A DNA stretch of 34,137 nucleotides from an uncultured Bacteroidales bacterium (GTDB lineage Bacteria > Bacteroidota > Bacteroidia > Bacteroidales > UBA932). Where the stretch lies: the NCBI GenBank assembly GCA_944326305.1, contig CALVDL010000030.1, forward strand, positions 1 to 34,137. Reading direction: 5' to 3'. Below the pieces are notes generated by a model. It did no database searches and was not told the DNA's origin. It saw only the letters and a program-made list of their open reading frames with translations. How positions within the stretch are numbered: the first letter of the stretch is position 1; the number at the start of each line of letters is the position of its first letter. Shown in pieces: positions 1 to 6,184 of this stretch. Position numbers and translations under genes: made by a program.

Positions 1-1
1 G

Positions 2-9
2 CAAAGTTA
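2..9 (-). promoter_or_regulatory. Possible -7 box of a leftward gene outside the window
   Basis: Read on the minus strand these bases are TAACTTTG, followed by C. This matches the Bacteroidetes -7 consensus TAnnTTTG and would drive a gene lying left of the window, divergent from the lipoprotein at 113. No convincing -33 box is visible, so this rests on the -7 match alone. Confidence 0.4.
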
Positions 10-112
10 CTGATGTTCTAATCGAAAAATTTTCTGATGCTTGTAACTTATTGATGTTTAATAATTAAAACATTGTCTGAGAATTTTTCTCCGGACACTA
101 GTGGATTATAAT

Positions 113-967
113 ATGAAAAGTTTTTCAGTGAAAACATTGCCGGCTGTCGCCGTTGCCCTGTGCGGGCTCCTGATGTCATGTGCGCCTAAGGCGGAGAATT
201 TCAGGATGATGTCGTTCAATATCAGGTATGTCAATGAGGCGATAGATACCGGTATCCTGCACTGGAATGCCAGGAAGGGGCCTGCATTGCGTATGATAAG
301 GGAATTGTCCCCTGACGTGATCGGCTTTCAGGAGCCGCACAGGCCCCAGGTGGATTTCCTGACGGATTCCCTGCCTGGTTACGGGCATGTGGAGCTCGGC
401 AGGGATGAAGGTGTGCGGCCCGGCGGCGGGGAGCACCTTATGATAATGTACAATACGGACAAATATGAGATGACGGACCACGGGTCTTTCTGGATGAGCC
501 CTACTCCGGAGGTCGTATCCAAGGGTTGGGACGCGATGTGCAGGAGGGTTACCGTGTGGGCAAAGCTCAAGAGCAGGGAGACAGGTAAGGAGCTCTATTT
601 CTTCGATACGCATTTCGACCATATCGGAAAGGAGGCAAGGAAGCAGGAGGCCATCCTGCTGCTTGCCAAGATGAAGGAGATTGCCGGCGGGGATGCCCCT
701 GTGTTTGTCTGCGGGGATTTCAATATGGATACCGACGATCCGTCGATGGCCCCCCTGCTCTCATGGATGAGGGAGGCCGCGATGGAGGCTCCGGGGGCGG
801 ATACCGGATTCACTTTCAACGGGTTCGGGCATGATGCCCATCCTATGAAGATAGACCATGTGTTTTTCAGGAATGCACAGGCGTCTTCCTACAGGATCAT
901 CAGGGAGGACTATGGCGTGAAATATATTTCCGACCATTATCCTGTACTGGCGGAGTTCGGGCTCTGA
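113..967 (+). CDS. Endonuclease/exonuclease/phosphatase-family lipoprotein
   Basis: A predicted exported, lipid-anchored hydrolase of the DNase I-like (EEP) fold, about 284 residues. The N-terminus is a lipoprotein signal: basic MKSFSVK, a hydrophobic stretch, then the lipobox LMSC with Cys about 22. I prefer ATG 113 over the in-frame GTG at 101, because the signal peptide then starts in standard form. Family motifs appear in order: FNIRY (metal-binding Asn), GFQEP (metal-ligand Glu), DTHFDH, CGDFNMD and the C-terminal SDHYPV with the catalytic His. All hallmark residues of the fold are therefore present and the enzyme is probably active. Surface EEP proteins in Bacteroidales may act on phosphodiesters of nucleic acids, inositol phosphates or lipids, and the substrate cannot be read from the sequence. 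No consensus promoter is clear upstream. The transporter downstream has its own promoter, so the gene is probably monocistronic. Confidence 0.88.
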   Translation: MKSFSVKTLPAVAVALCGLLMSCAPKAENFRMMSFNIRYVNEAIDTGILHWNARKGPALRMIRELSPDVIGFQEPHRPQVDFLTDSLPGYGHVELGRDEGVRPGGGEHLMIMYNTDKYEMTDHGSFWMSPTPEVVSKGWDAMCRRVTVWAKLKSRETGKELYFFDTHFDHIGKEARKQEAILLLAKMKEIAGGDAPVFVCGDFNMDTDDPSMAPLLSWMREAAMEAPGADTGFTFNGFGHDAHPMKIDHVFFRNAQASSYRIIREDYGVKYISDHYPVLAEFGL

Positions 968-971
968 TTTG

Positions 972-996
972 TTGTTTCCGTATTTTTTTATCTTTG
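972..996 (+). promoter_or_regulatory. Promoter of the sodium symporter gene
   Basis: TATCTTTG at 989-996 matches the -7 consensus TAnnTTTG, with TTG at 972-974 (or TTTG at 968-971) as a somewhat close -33 element. It lies just after the lipoprotein stop and predicts a leader of about 75 nt before the start at 1080. Confidence 0.6.
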
Positions 997-1079
997 CATA
1001 TTATTACAGGGCTGTCCGGCTTTATGCGGAATCCGGTTTCCTGCGTGATACCGGGCGGCCCGTATAAAACGGACTTGAT

Positions 1080-2426
1080 ATGCAAAGGGAGAATTTCGGC
1101 AGCCGCTTCGGCGTGCTGGTGGCGATGGCCGGGTCGGCCATCGGGCTGGGGAATCTCTGGAGATTCCCGTATATGGTAGGGGAGTATGGCGGTGCGGCCT
1201 TCATATTCGTTTATATAATATGTTTTTTCCTGCTGTGCCTTCCTATTCTGATTGCTGAGGTCACTGTCGGGCGCAGGAGCAGGACAAACGCTTTCCGCGC
1301 TTTTGAGGTCCTGGCCCCTGGCAGCCGATGGAAATGGGCCGGTGTGCTGATGGTGGCCACCCCTGTCATCGTGGTCTCGTACTACAGCGTCATCGGCGGG
1401 TGGTCGATAGAGTATTTCATCAAGTCATGTTCTCTGGATTTCTCGTCCGGCGCCGGTGCAGGGCAGGATATAGGGACTGTGTTCAGCAGTTTCATATCCT
1501 CCACGTGGCTTCCTCTTGCATATCATACCGTGTTCCTGCTTGTCACTGCCGCAGTGGTGGCCGCAGGGGTCAAGTCCGGAATCGAGCGTTTCGGGAAGGT
1601 GATGATGCCTCTGCTGTTCGTGATAATGATAGTCATTGCGGTACGCTCTGTCACCCTGCCCGGTGCAGGGGAGGGCCTCGAGTGGCTGTTCCGCCCGGAT
1701 TTCTCCAAGATAGACGCTTCCGTCTGCGCCGCGGCCCTCGGCCAGGGATTCTTCTCCCTGTCGGTGGGGTTCGGCATCATGCTTACATACGGCTCCTATA
1801 TCAGCAAGGATGAAAATATCGCAGTGTCGTCTGCCTATACCGCCGTTTCAGACCTGATATTCGCACTGATAGCCAGCTGTGCCATCATGCCGGCCGTGTT
1901 CGTGTTCGGCCTCGACCCGCGGGAGGGCCCGGGCCTTGTTTTCGAGACTCTGCCGTTCATTTTCTCGAATATGCCTCTGGGCGGGCTCATTTCCATATTG
2001 TTCTTCCTTGCCCTTATCGTCGCGGCCCTCACTTCGTCCATATCGCTTTTTGAGGTGGGTGTCGCCTATCTCATGGAGGAGAAGGGGATGTCGAGAAGGA
2101 CGGCTTCTGCCTCCATCTTTGCCGTCACATGGGTGCTCGGTGTCCTGTGTTCCCTCTCGTTCGGTCCGCTTTCCGGCTTCAAGGTGCTGGGCAACATCCT
2201 GTTTGATTTCTTCGACAAGCTCTCCGCAAACTACCTCATGCCTTTTGGCGCCCTGCTTATCGTGCTGTTCGTCGGCTGGCGCATGAAGAAGTCCGACATC
2301 CGCTCCGAGTTCACCAACGGCGGCACTCTCGCAGGCAACTCCCGCATCTTCCCTTTCGTCTGCTTCCTCATCCGCTTCCTCGCCCCCGCCGCCATCATCG
2401 TGATCTTCCTTTCGAATCTGGTGTAG
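1080..2426 (+). CDS. Sodium-dependent symporter, SNF/NSS family
   Basis: An inner-membrane secondary transporter of the neurotransmitter:sodium symporter (SLC6-like, LeuT-fold) family. It couples sodium entry to uptake of an amino acid or related amine. The N-terminus carries the family signature GSAIGLGNLWRFPY (residues about 15-28), which forms the unwound TM1 that binds sodium and substrate, followed by GGAAFIFVYI in TM2. About eleven hydrophobic segments follow. The 448-residue length matches bacterial members (MhsT- and Tyt1-like) rather than the longer eukaryotic ones. Specificity cannot be assigned by eye; tryptophan, tyrosine and other hydrophobic amino acids are all known for bacterial homologues. 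The start ATG follows the TATCTTTG promoter with a short leader. The gene ends at a strong hairpin shared with the opposing tRNA-Leu, so it is a single-gene unit. Confidence 0.93.
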   Translation: MQRENFGSRFGVLVAMAGSAIGLGNLWRFPYMVGEYGGAAFIFVYIICFFLLCLPILIAEVTVGRRSRTNAFRAFEVLAPGSRWKWAGVLMVATPVIVVSYYSVIGGWSIEYFIKSCSLDFSSGAGAGQDIGTVFSSFISSTWLPLAYHTVFLLVTAAVVAAGVKSGIERFGKVMMPLLFVIMIVIAVRSVTLPGAGEGLEWLFRPDFSKIDASVCAAALGQGFFSLSVGFGIMLTYGSYISKDENIAVSSAYTAVSDLIFALIASCAIMPAVFVFGLDPREGPGLVFETLPFIFSNMPLGGLISILFFLALIVAALTSSISLFEVGVAYLMEEKGMSRRTASASIFAVTWVLGVLCSLSFGPLSGFKVLGNILFDFFDKLSANYLMPFGALLIVLFVGWRMKKSDIRSEFTNGGTLAGNSRIFPFVCFLIRFLAPAAIIVIFLSNLV

Positions 2427-2442
2427 GGAAGGATAATAAAAT

Positions 2443-2477
2443 AAATCCCTGCCGATCAGATGATCAGCAGGGATTTT
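2443..2477. terminator. Bidirectional hairpin terminator
   Basis: AAATCCCTGC at 2443-2452 pairs perfectly with GCAGGGATTT at 2467-2476, and an inner GATCA/TGATC extends the stem after one mismatch. T runs leave both sides. It sits between the converging symporter gene and tRNA-Leu and can stop both transcripts. Confidence 0.85.
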
Positions 2478-2480
2478 CGG

Positions 2481-2566
2481 TGCTCCGGACGGGGATCGAA
2501 CCCGTACGGGCATTTCTGCCCAAGGGATTTTAAGTCCCTCTTGTCTACCAATTCCAACACCAGAGC
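2481..2566 (-). tRNA. tRNA-Leu (anticodon UAA)
   Basis: A complete class II tRNA on the minus strand. The acceptor arm GCTCTGG pairs with CCGGAGC (one G-U), followed by discriminator A at 2481. The D arm contains TTGGAATTGGTAGACAA. The anticodon arm is AGGGA-CTTAAAA-TCCCT, giving anticodon TAA (plus-strand 2530-2532), which reads UUA and UUG. A long variable arm with stem GGGCA...TGCCC is as expected for Leu, and the T arm is ACGGG-TTCGATC-CCCGT. The 3' CCA is not fully encoded (ACCG follows the stem), so CCA would be added by nucleotidyltransferase. Confidence 0.96.
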
Positions 2567-2576
2567 AATCCGGGCG

Positions 2577-2584
2577 CAAAGATA
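2577..2584 (-). promoter_or_regulatory. -7 box of the tRNA-Leu promoter
   Basis: On the minus strand this reads TATCTTTG followed by C, a perfect TAnnTTTG match ending 10 nt before the mature tRNA 5' end. The -33 element is not obvious. Confidence 0.65.
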
Positions 2585-2646
2585 ATACAAATCATCCGAA
2601 TTCGGATAGATAATGTGAATTTATGTCCTTAGGGATAGCGGGAGGG

Positions 2647-3753
2647 CTACCAGTAGAATGTTGCGGCGATTCCTGTCTGTATAGTGTGGACCAGGGGCTT
2701 CTCCTCGGTGAATGTGTATGTCTCGTATTCGGCGAATGCCTTGAGCGTGAAATTGTTGCCTGTGATGACTGAAAGGGCCGGACCGGCTATAAGGTCTATC
2801 CCGTTGCCCTCCCTGTGCCATGCGTAGCCGAGCATGAGCCGGGATTCGATTTCAAGGATTCTGGCCACGGGCCATTGCCAGTAGCCGCCGATGGCGACAT
2901 TGTACATATTGGATGACTTGCCTGTAGCGAGTGTCATTGAGTTGGCGCTGGTGCGCATGCTGAAACCGCTCCCGGGATTCAGCGGGATATTGGCCTGGAG
3001 CCCGACCGAACTGCCCGAGCGGGGGATTGTATCCGGCCTTTTCTTGTTTTTCGGGAAGAAGCGCCAGCCGAAATAGAGTTCGGCCTCATAGTGCCTCAGG
3101 GCGGGGTCATAGCTGAATTCCGGTTTCTCGTATCCGTCGCAGAGGTGCTTGTCCTTGAATATCTTGTCCGTGATGAGGTATCCGAGCTGCGTGGCGGCAA
3201 TCCCGATTACAGCCCCTGCCAGTATGTCGCTTGCCCAGTGCCGGTCATTCATTATCCTGCCGAGCGCCGTGGCAGAGGCCGCCGTATATGCCCCGAAGCT
3301 GAACCACGGGCTCTTCCATCCGTATTCCTTATGCAGCATGGTGGCTATCATGAATGCGGTGGCCGTGTGTCCGGATGGGAATGAATTGTGCGAGGACCCG
3401 TCGGGGCGCGGCCTCCGGACGGTGTATTTGAGCCCGTTCACAAGCCCGGCCATGACCGCTGCAGAGAATGCGTCAGACACCACCATCCTGCCCCAGCATG
3501 TGCGGCTTTCGTATCCTGCGGCCTTGAGCCCGAGCAGGACGGCTGCGGGTGCGTACTGCAGGTAGTCGTCATACTGCGAGGAGAATCCCGGCATGGCGTT
3601 GAACCTGAGCTGCCGGATGCCGCCGTCGAATGAGTTTATCCCTGCGGAAGGCCCTCCGTAGGTCCGGATGTACTGTGCATGGAGCTGCGGCGGGAACGCC
3701 CACGCGAGCAAGATTGTGCACAGGATGCAGATGCAGGTCAGTTTCTTGGACAT
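2647..3753 (-). CDS. PAP2-superfamily phosphatase with C-terminal outer-membrane-like region
   Basis: An exported acid-phosphatase/PAP2-type enzyme that hydrolyses phosphomonoester or pyrophosphate groups of lipids. Residues 1 to about 26 are a signal peptide ending AHA-like (QLHA). The three PAP2 motifs are complete: KYTVRRPRP (motif 1, about residues 110-118), SFPSGHT (motif 2) and GRIMNDRHWASD (motif 3, catalytic His and Asp). The PAP2 domain ends near residue 190. About 170 residues follow that are rich in alternating aromatic residues and end in TFYW, a terminal aromatic typical of outer-membrane beta strands. At 368 residues the protein is much longer than a bare PAP2 domain. Likely substrates are undecaprenyl pyrophosphate or lipid A phosphates, by family only. 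It has its own upstream TATCTTTG promoter. Confidence 0.88.
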   Translation of the reverse strand: MSKKLTCICILCTILLAWAFPPQLHAQYIRTYGGPSAGINSFDGGIRQLRFNAMPGFSSQYDDYLQYAPAAVLLGLKAAGYESRTCWGRMVVSDAFSAAVMAGLVNGLKYTVRRPRPDGSSHNSFPSGHTATAFMIATMLHKEYGWKSPWFSFGAYTAASATALGRIMNDRHWASDILAGAVIGIAATQLGYLITDKIFKDKHLCDGYEKPEFSYDPALRHYEAELYFGWRFFPKNKKRPDTIPRSGSSVGLQANIPLNPGSGFSMRTSANSMTLATGKSSNMYNVAIGGYWQWPVARILEIESRLMLGYAWHREGNGIDLIAGPALSVITGNNFTLKAFAEYETYTFTEEKPLVHTIQTGIAATFYW

Positions 3754-3776
3754 AGATGCCGTAGTTTATCAGCTGG

Positions 3777-3784
3777 CAAAGATA
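3777..3784 (-). promoter_or_regulatory. -7 box of the PAP2 gene promoter
   Basis: Minus-strand TATCTTTG, followed by C, lies 23 nt before the ATG at 3753. It is the only consensus element in the divergent spacer shared with the glycosyltransferase gene. Confidence 0.62.
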
Positions 3785-3837
3785 GCGATAAAAAATATAT
3801 CCCTGTGATATTTGAAATTTTCTTTAACTTCGCGTCC

Positions 3838-4446
3838 ATGGATAATTCATCGATAAGAGTGGCCTTTGACGGGCGTGCAGTGGCAGCCTCCGGGGCTTGG
3901 GGTGCAGCCTTGCGGAGATCTGTAGGGGCTTTGGCGAGGAAATTCCCCGGATGTTCCATAGATGTCTATGTCCCGTACGGCAGGGTGTATCCGCTCCTGG
4001 AGGAGCTTTCGGGCTATGCCAATGTCAATGTCTGCCGTGCCCGGTTCCCCGGGACATGGCCCTTCCTGTCCCTGTGGCGGCGCGGCATAGCTGCAGAGCT
4101 TGTCCGCCGTGATACCGGCGTGTTCCACGCCCCTGGGGACATCTTCCCCCATCCTGTGGCAGAGATGCCGGGAATCAGGAAGGTGGTGACGGTGCGGGAC
4201 CTGTCTTTCCTCTCCTCCCCGTCGGGCTTTACGTGGCTGCAGCGGCACAGGAACAATGTCCGCTTCCGCCGCTCCTGCAGGCGTGCAGATGCTATTGTCG
4301 TCCCGTCTGCCGAGGTGGCGGCTGACGTAGTCAAGTATTATTTCATACGCAAGGACAGGATATTTGTAGCCGGGGAGCCGGAAGACGCCGGCGCTGTGGA
4401 TGCCACATGGCTCATGTCACTGTATGAGGGCCTGCTCGGCCGGTAG
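3838..4446 (+). CDS. Half-size GT4-like glycosyltransferase lacking the donor domain
   Basis: A 202-residue protein resembling the N-terminal (acceptor-side) Rossmann domain of GT-B glycosyltransferases of family 4. Recognisable segments are RVAFDGRAV near the start, VFHAPGDIFPH, VVTVRDLSFLSSPSGFTWLQRH, and RRADAIVVPSAEVAADVVKYYFIRKDRIFVAGEP, the usual end of the N-domain. Full-length relatives then have a second Rossmann domain with an EX7E motif for the nucleotide sugar. Here that domain is absent, and the sequence jumps within about 10 residues to ATWLMSLYEGLLGR, which resembles the C-terminal helix of such enzymes. I chose ATG 3838 because the longer in-frame extension upstream runs through the divergent promoter. 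The stop abuts the comF stop on the other strand with no spacer. It may be inactive, a subunit, or a decayed gene; function is not assigned. Confidence 0.72.
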   Translation: MDNSSIRVAFDGRAVAASGAWGAALRRSVGALARKFPGCSIDVYVPYGRVYPLLEELSGYANVNVCRARFPGTWPFLSLWRRGIAAELVRRDTGVFHAPGDIFPHPVAEMPGIRKVVTVRDLSFLSSPSGFTWLQRHRNNVRFRRSCRRADAIVVPSAEVAADVVKYYFIRKDRIFVAGEPEDAGAVDATWLMSLYEGLLGR

Positions 4447-5208
4447 TCAGTTGCTTACCATGGCCAGGGCGGCGATGCTTATCCTTATGTCGTCTGCTGC
4501 GGCCTTTACCGCCTGCCAGCAGGAATGCAGTGTGGCCCCTGTGGTGAACACGTCATCCACAAGCAGTATATGCCCTGTCCCGGCAGGGAATTTTTTCCTT
4601 ACTCCGAAAGCGTCCTTCACATTCCTTGATTTATCATCTGTGCCCAGCCGGGTCTGTGTCACCGTGTGGCGCTTCCTGTAGAGGATGTCGGTGCGTACGG
4701 TAGAGCCTATGGCTCCTGCAATCCCCCTGGCTATCACTTCAGCCTGGTTGTATCCGCGTTTCCATCTTCTTGACCAGTACAGCGGGACGGGGATTACCAT
4801 GTCGATGCCTTCCAGGGCGGGTGAACAGGCTATCTTCTTCCCGAGCATTGCCCCGAAAAACAGCCCGGATGATATGTCCCCGTGGTATTTTATGCTGTAC
4901 GGGATCTTCCTGTACGGAGCTTCGGAGTTGAAGAAGAACAGGGATGCCGCATTGCTGTACGGTATGTGGCTGCGCGTCGGCTGGCACTGCTGCATCTCCT
5001 GGCAGATGTCCCTCTGTATTAACACGTTGAACTTCTCGGCCATGGGATTGCGTGAAAGAGACCATCCGTATGTCAGGGGCAGGTCCGCGAGGCATCCGGT
5101 GCAGATGTGCTCCTCGAAGGTATAGAGCCTTTTCCCGCACACTATGCATGTCCGGGGGAGAATCAGGTCCATGACCGGAAGGACGAATCTGTCGGCGAAT
5201 GTCCGCAT
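4447..5208 (-). CDS. comF: ComF-family phosphoribosyltransferase-like protein
   Basis: A cytoplasmic ComF-type protein of 253 residues, the usual length. The N-terminal zinc-ribbon-like part has two CxxC pairs (CIVC about residue 19 and CTGC about 36). The C-terminal PRTase domain has IPVPLYWSRRWKRGYNQAE, the ComF-specific RxxRGxNQ segment, and the PRPP-binding loop ILLVDDVFTTGATL (about residues 217-230). Members are needed for transport of DNA during natural transformation in Bacillus and Haemophilus. In Bacteroidota the role is untested, and no other competence gene is visible here. The gene is convergent with the half-size glycosyltransferase; their stop codons are immediately adjacent. 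A -7 box (TACATTTG) lies about 23 nt upstream. Confidence 0.9.
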   Translation of the reverse strand: MRTFADRFVLPVMDLILPRTCIVCGKRLYTFEEHICTGCLADLPLTYGWSLSRNPMAEKFNVLIQRDICQEMQQCQPTRSHIPYSNAASLFFFNSEAPYRKIPYSIKYHGDISSGLFFGAMLGKKIACSPALEGIDMVIPVPLYWSRRWKRGYNQAEVIARGIAGAIGSTVRTDILYRKRHTVTQTRLGTDDKSRNVKDAFGVRKKFPAGTGHILLVDDVFTTGATLHSCWQAVKAAADDIRISIAALAMVSN

Positions 5209-5230
5209 TTGTACATATCATGTCAATCCG

Positions 5231-5238
5231 CAAATGTA
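5231..5238 (-). promoter_or_regulatory. -7 box of the comF promoter
   Basis: Minus-strand TACATTTG followed by C matches TAnnTTTG and sits 23 nt before the comF ATG. The -33 position falls in A-rich sequence next to the hairpin at 5261-5302, with no clear TTG. Confidence 0.55.
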
Positions 5239-5260
5239 GGCCGACGGTCCCGGAAAGGCA

Positions 5261-5302
5261 TTAAAAAAAAGAAAAACATGTGCATGTTTTTCTTTTTTTT
5301 AA
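5261..5302. terminator. Perfect 20-bp AT-rich inverted repeat, fabG terminator
   Basis: The left arm TTAAAAAAAAGAAAAACATG (5261-5280) and the right arm 5283-5302 are exact reverse complements with a 2-base centre (TG). On the minus strand it starts 34 nt after the fabG stop and ends in a T-run, so it fits a terminator for fabG. It also separates fabG from the comF promoter. The stem is unusually long and almost free of GC, unlike a canonical GC-stem terminator. Confidence 0.7.
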
Positions 5303-5335
5303 TGTTTGTCACCCTCCGGTATGGAGTTCTGTTTT

Positions 5336-6082
5336 TTAGCAGTTCATCGCACCGCAGCAGTGGATGACCTGTCCGCTTACGTAAGAGGACAGCGGGCTTG
5401 CAAGGAACAGGGCAACATTGGCCACGTCCTCTGGAGTGCCGCCGCGGCGCAGAGGAATCTGCTTCTCCCATTCCTGGCGCACTTTCTCCGGAAGCGCATT
5501 GGTCATGTCCGTGATGATGAAGCCCGGGGCGATGCAGTTTGCACGTATGCCGCGCGGACCCATCTCTTTGGCGATTGACTTGGCGAGGCCTATCATGCCG
5601 GCCTTGGATGCGGAGTAGTTGCACTGGCCCGCGTTGCCTGACACACCGACTACAGAGGACATGTTGATGATGCTTCCGCTGCGCTGTTTAGCCATTATCG
5701 GTGTTACGGCATGGATGAAGTTGAATGCAGACTTGAGGTTTACGGTGAGGACTGCATCCCACTGTGCCTCGGTCATCCTCATCATGAGCCCGTCCTTGGT
5801 GATGCCTGCATTGTTCACCAGGATGTCGATGCTGCCGAAATCCTCGAGAATCTGGTTCACCACGGTGTGGGTCTCGTCGAAGCTGGCCGCGTTGGAAGCG
5901 TATGCCTTTGCCTTGATGCCGTATGCCTCGAGTTCTTTGAGTGTCTGCTCTGCAGCCTCGTTTATTGCGAGGTCGGTAAATGCTACATTAGCTCCTTCTG
6001 AAGCGAATTTCAAGGCGATTGCCTTGCCTATCCCTCTTGCCGCACCTGTGACAAGAGCTGTTTTTCCGTTAAGAAGTCCCAT
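5336..6082 (-). CDS. fabG: 3-oxoacyl-[acyl-carrier-protein] reductase FabG
   Basis: A cytoplasmic NADPH-dependent short-chain dehydrogenase that reduces 3-ketoacyl-ACP in each cycle of type II fatty-acid synthesis. The 248-residue length is standard for FabG. The nucleotide-binding TGAARGIG lies at about residues 12-19 and NNAG at about 90-93. The catalytic tetrad is Asn115, Ser143 (in MSSVVG), Tyr156 and Lys160 (YSASK). The IAPGFIITDM segment is also typical. Other SDR enzymes can look similar, but the ITKDGLMMRM substrate-loop sequence is classic FabG. It has its own strong promoter between it and rodA and ends at the long AT-rich hairpin, so it appears monocistronic although it follows the elongasome operon on the same strand. 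Confidence 0.95.
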   Translation of the reverse strand: MGLLNGKTALVTGAARGIGKAIALKFASEGANVAFTDLAINEAAEQTLKELEAYGIKAKAYASNAASFDETHTVVNQILEDFGSIDILVNNAGITKDGLMMRMTEAQWDAVLTVNLKSAFNFIHAVTPIMAKQRSGSIINMSSVVGVSGNAGQCNYSASKAGMIGLAKSIAKEMGPRGIRANCIAPGFIITDMTNALPEKVRQEWEKQIPLRRGGTPEDVANVALFLASPLSSYVSGQVIHCCGAMNC

Positions 6083-6130
6083 TCTTGTAAGAATTTATAA
6101 GTTGTTGATATGATATTGTTTCCCGTTTAT

Positions 6131-6150
6131 CCGGTGCAAACCGGTGCAAA
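6131..6150. repeat. Tandem 10-bp direct repeat at the fabG promoter
   Basis: CCGGTGCAAA occurs twice back to back (6131-6140, 6141-6150). The second copy overlaps the -7 box of the fabG promoter and the first lies just downstream near the predicted transcript start. It could be an operator or a chance duplication. Confidence 0.6.
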
Positions 6151-6178
6151 ATTATCCCAGATTATCCGTATTAACAAA
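6147..6178 (-). promoter_or_regulatory. fabG promoter, full -33/-7 match
   Basis: On the minus strand TTTG (6175-6178) is followed after 20 nt by TAATTTTG (6147-6154), then C. Both elements and the spacing match the Bacteroidetes housekeeping sigma consensus. The predicted leader is about 60 nt. Confidence 0.75.
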
Positions 6179-6184
6179 TTTTCT

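Noticed and set aside
1848..2579. 243-codon minus-strand frame opposite the symporter
   Set aside because: It runs through the tRNA-Leu and terminator and has a charged repetitive composition typical of shadow frames.
3679..3837. N-terminal extension of the half-size glycosyltransferase
   Set aside because: The frame runs antisense through the PAP2 signal peptide and promoter, and the encoded residues do not resemble a glycosyltransferase start. ATG 3838 begins the recognisable fold.
4447..5208. Competence locus around comF
   Set aside because: No other DNA-uptake gene is present. ComF homologues occur widely without known transformation.
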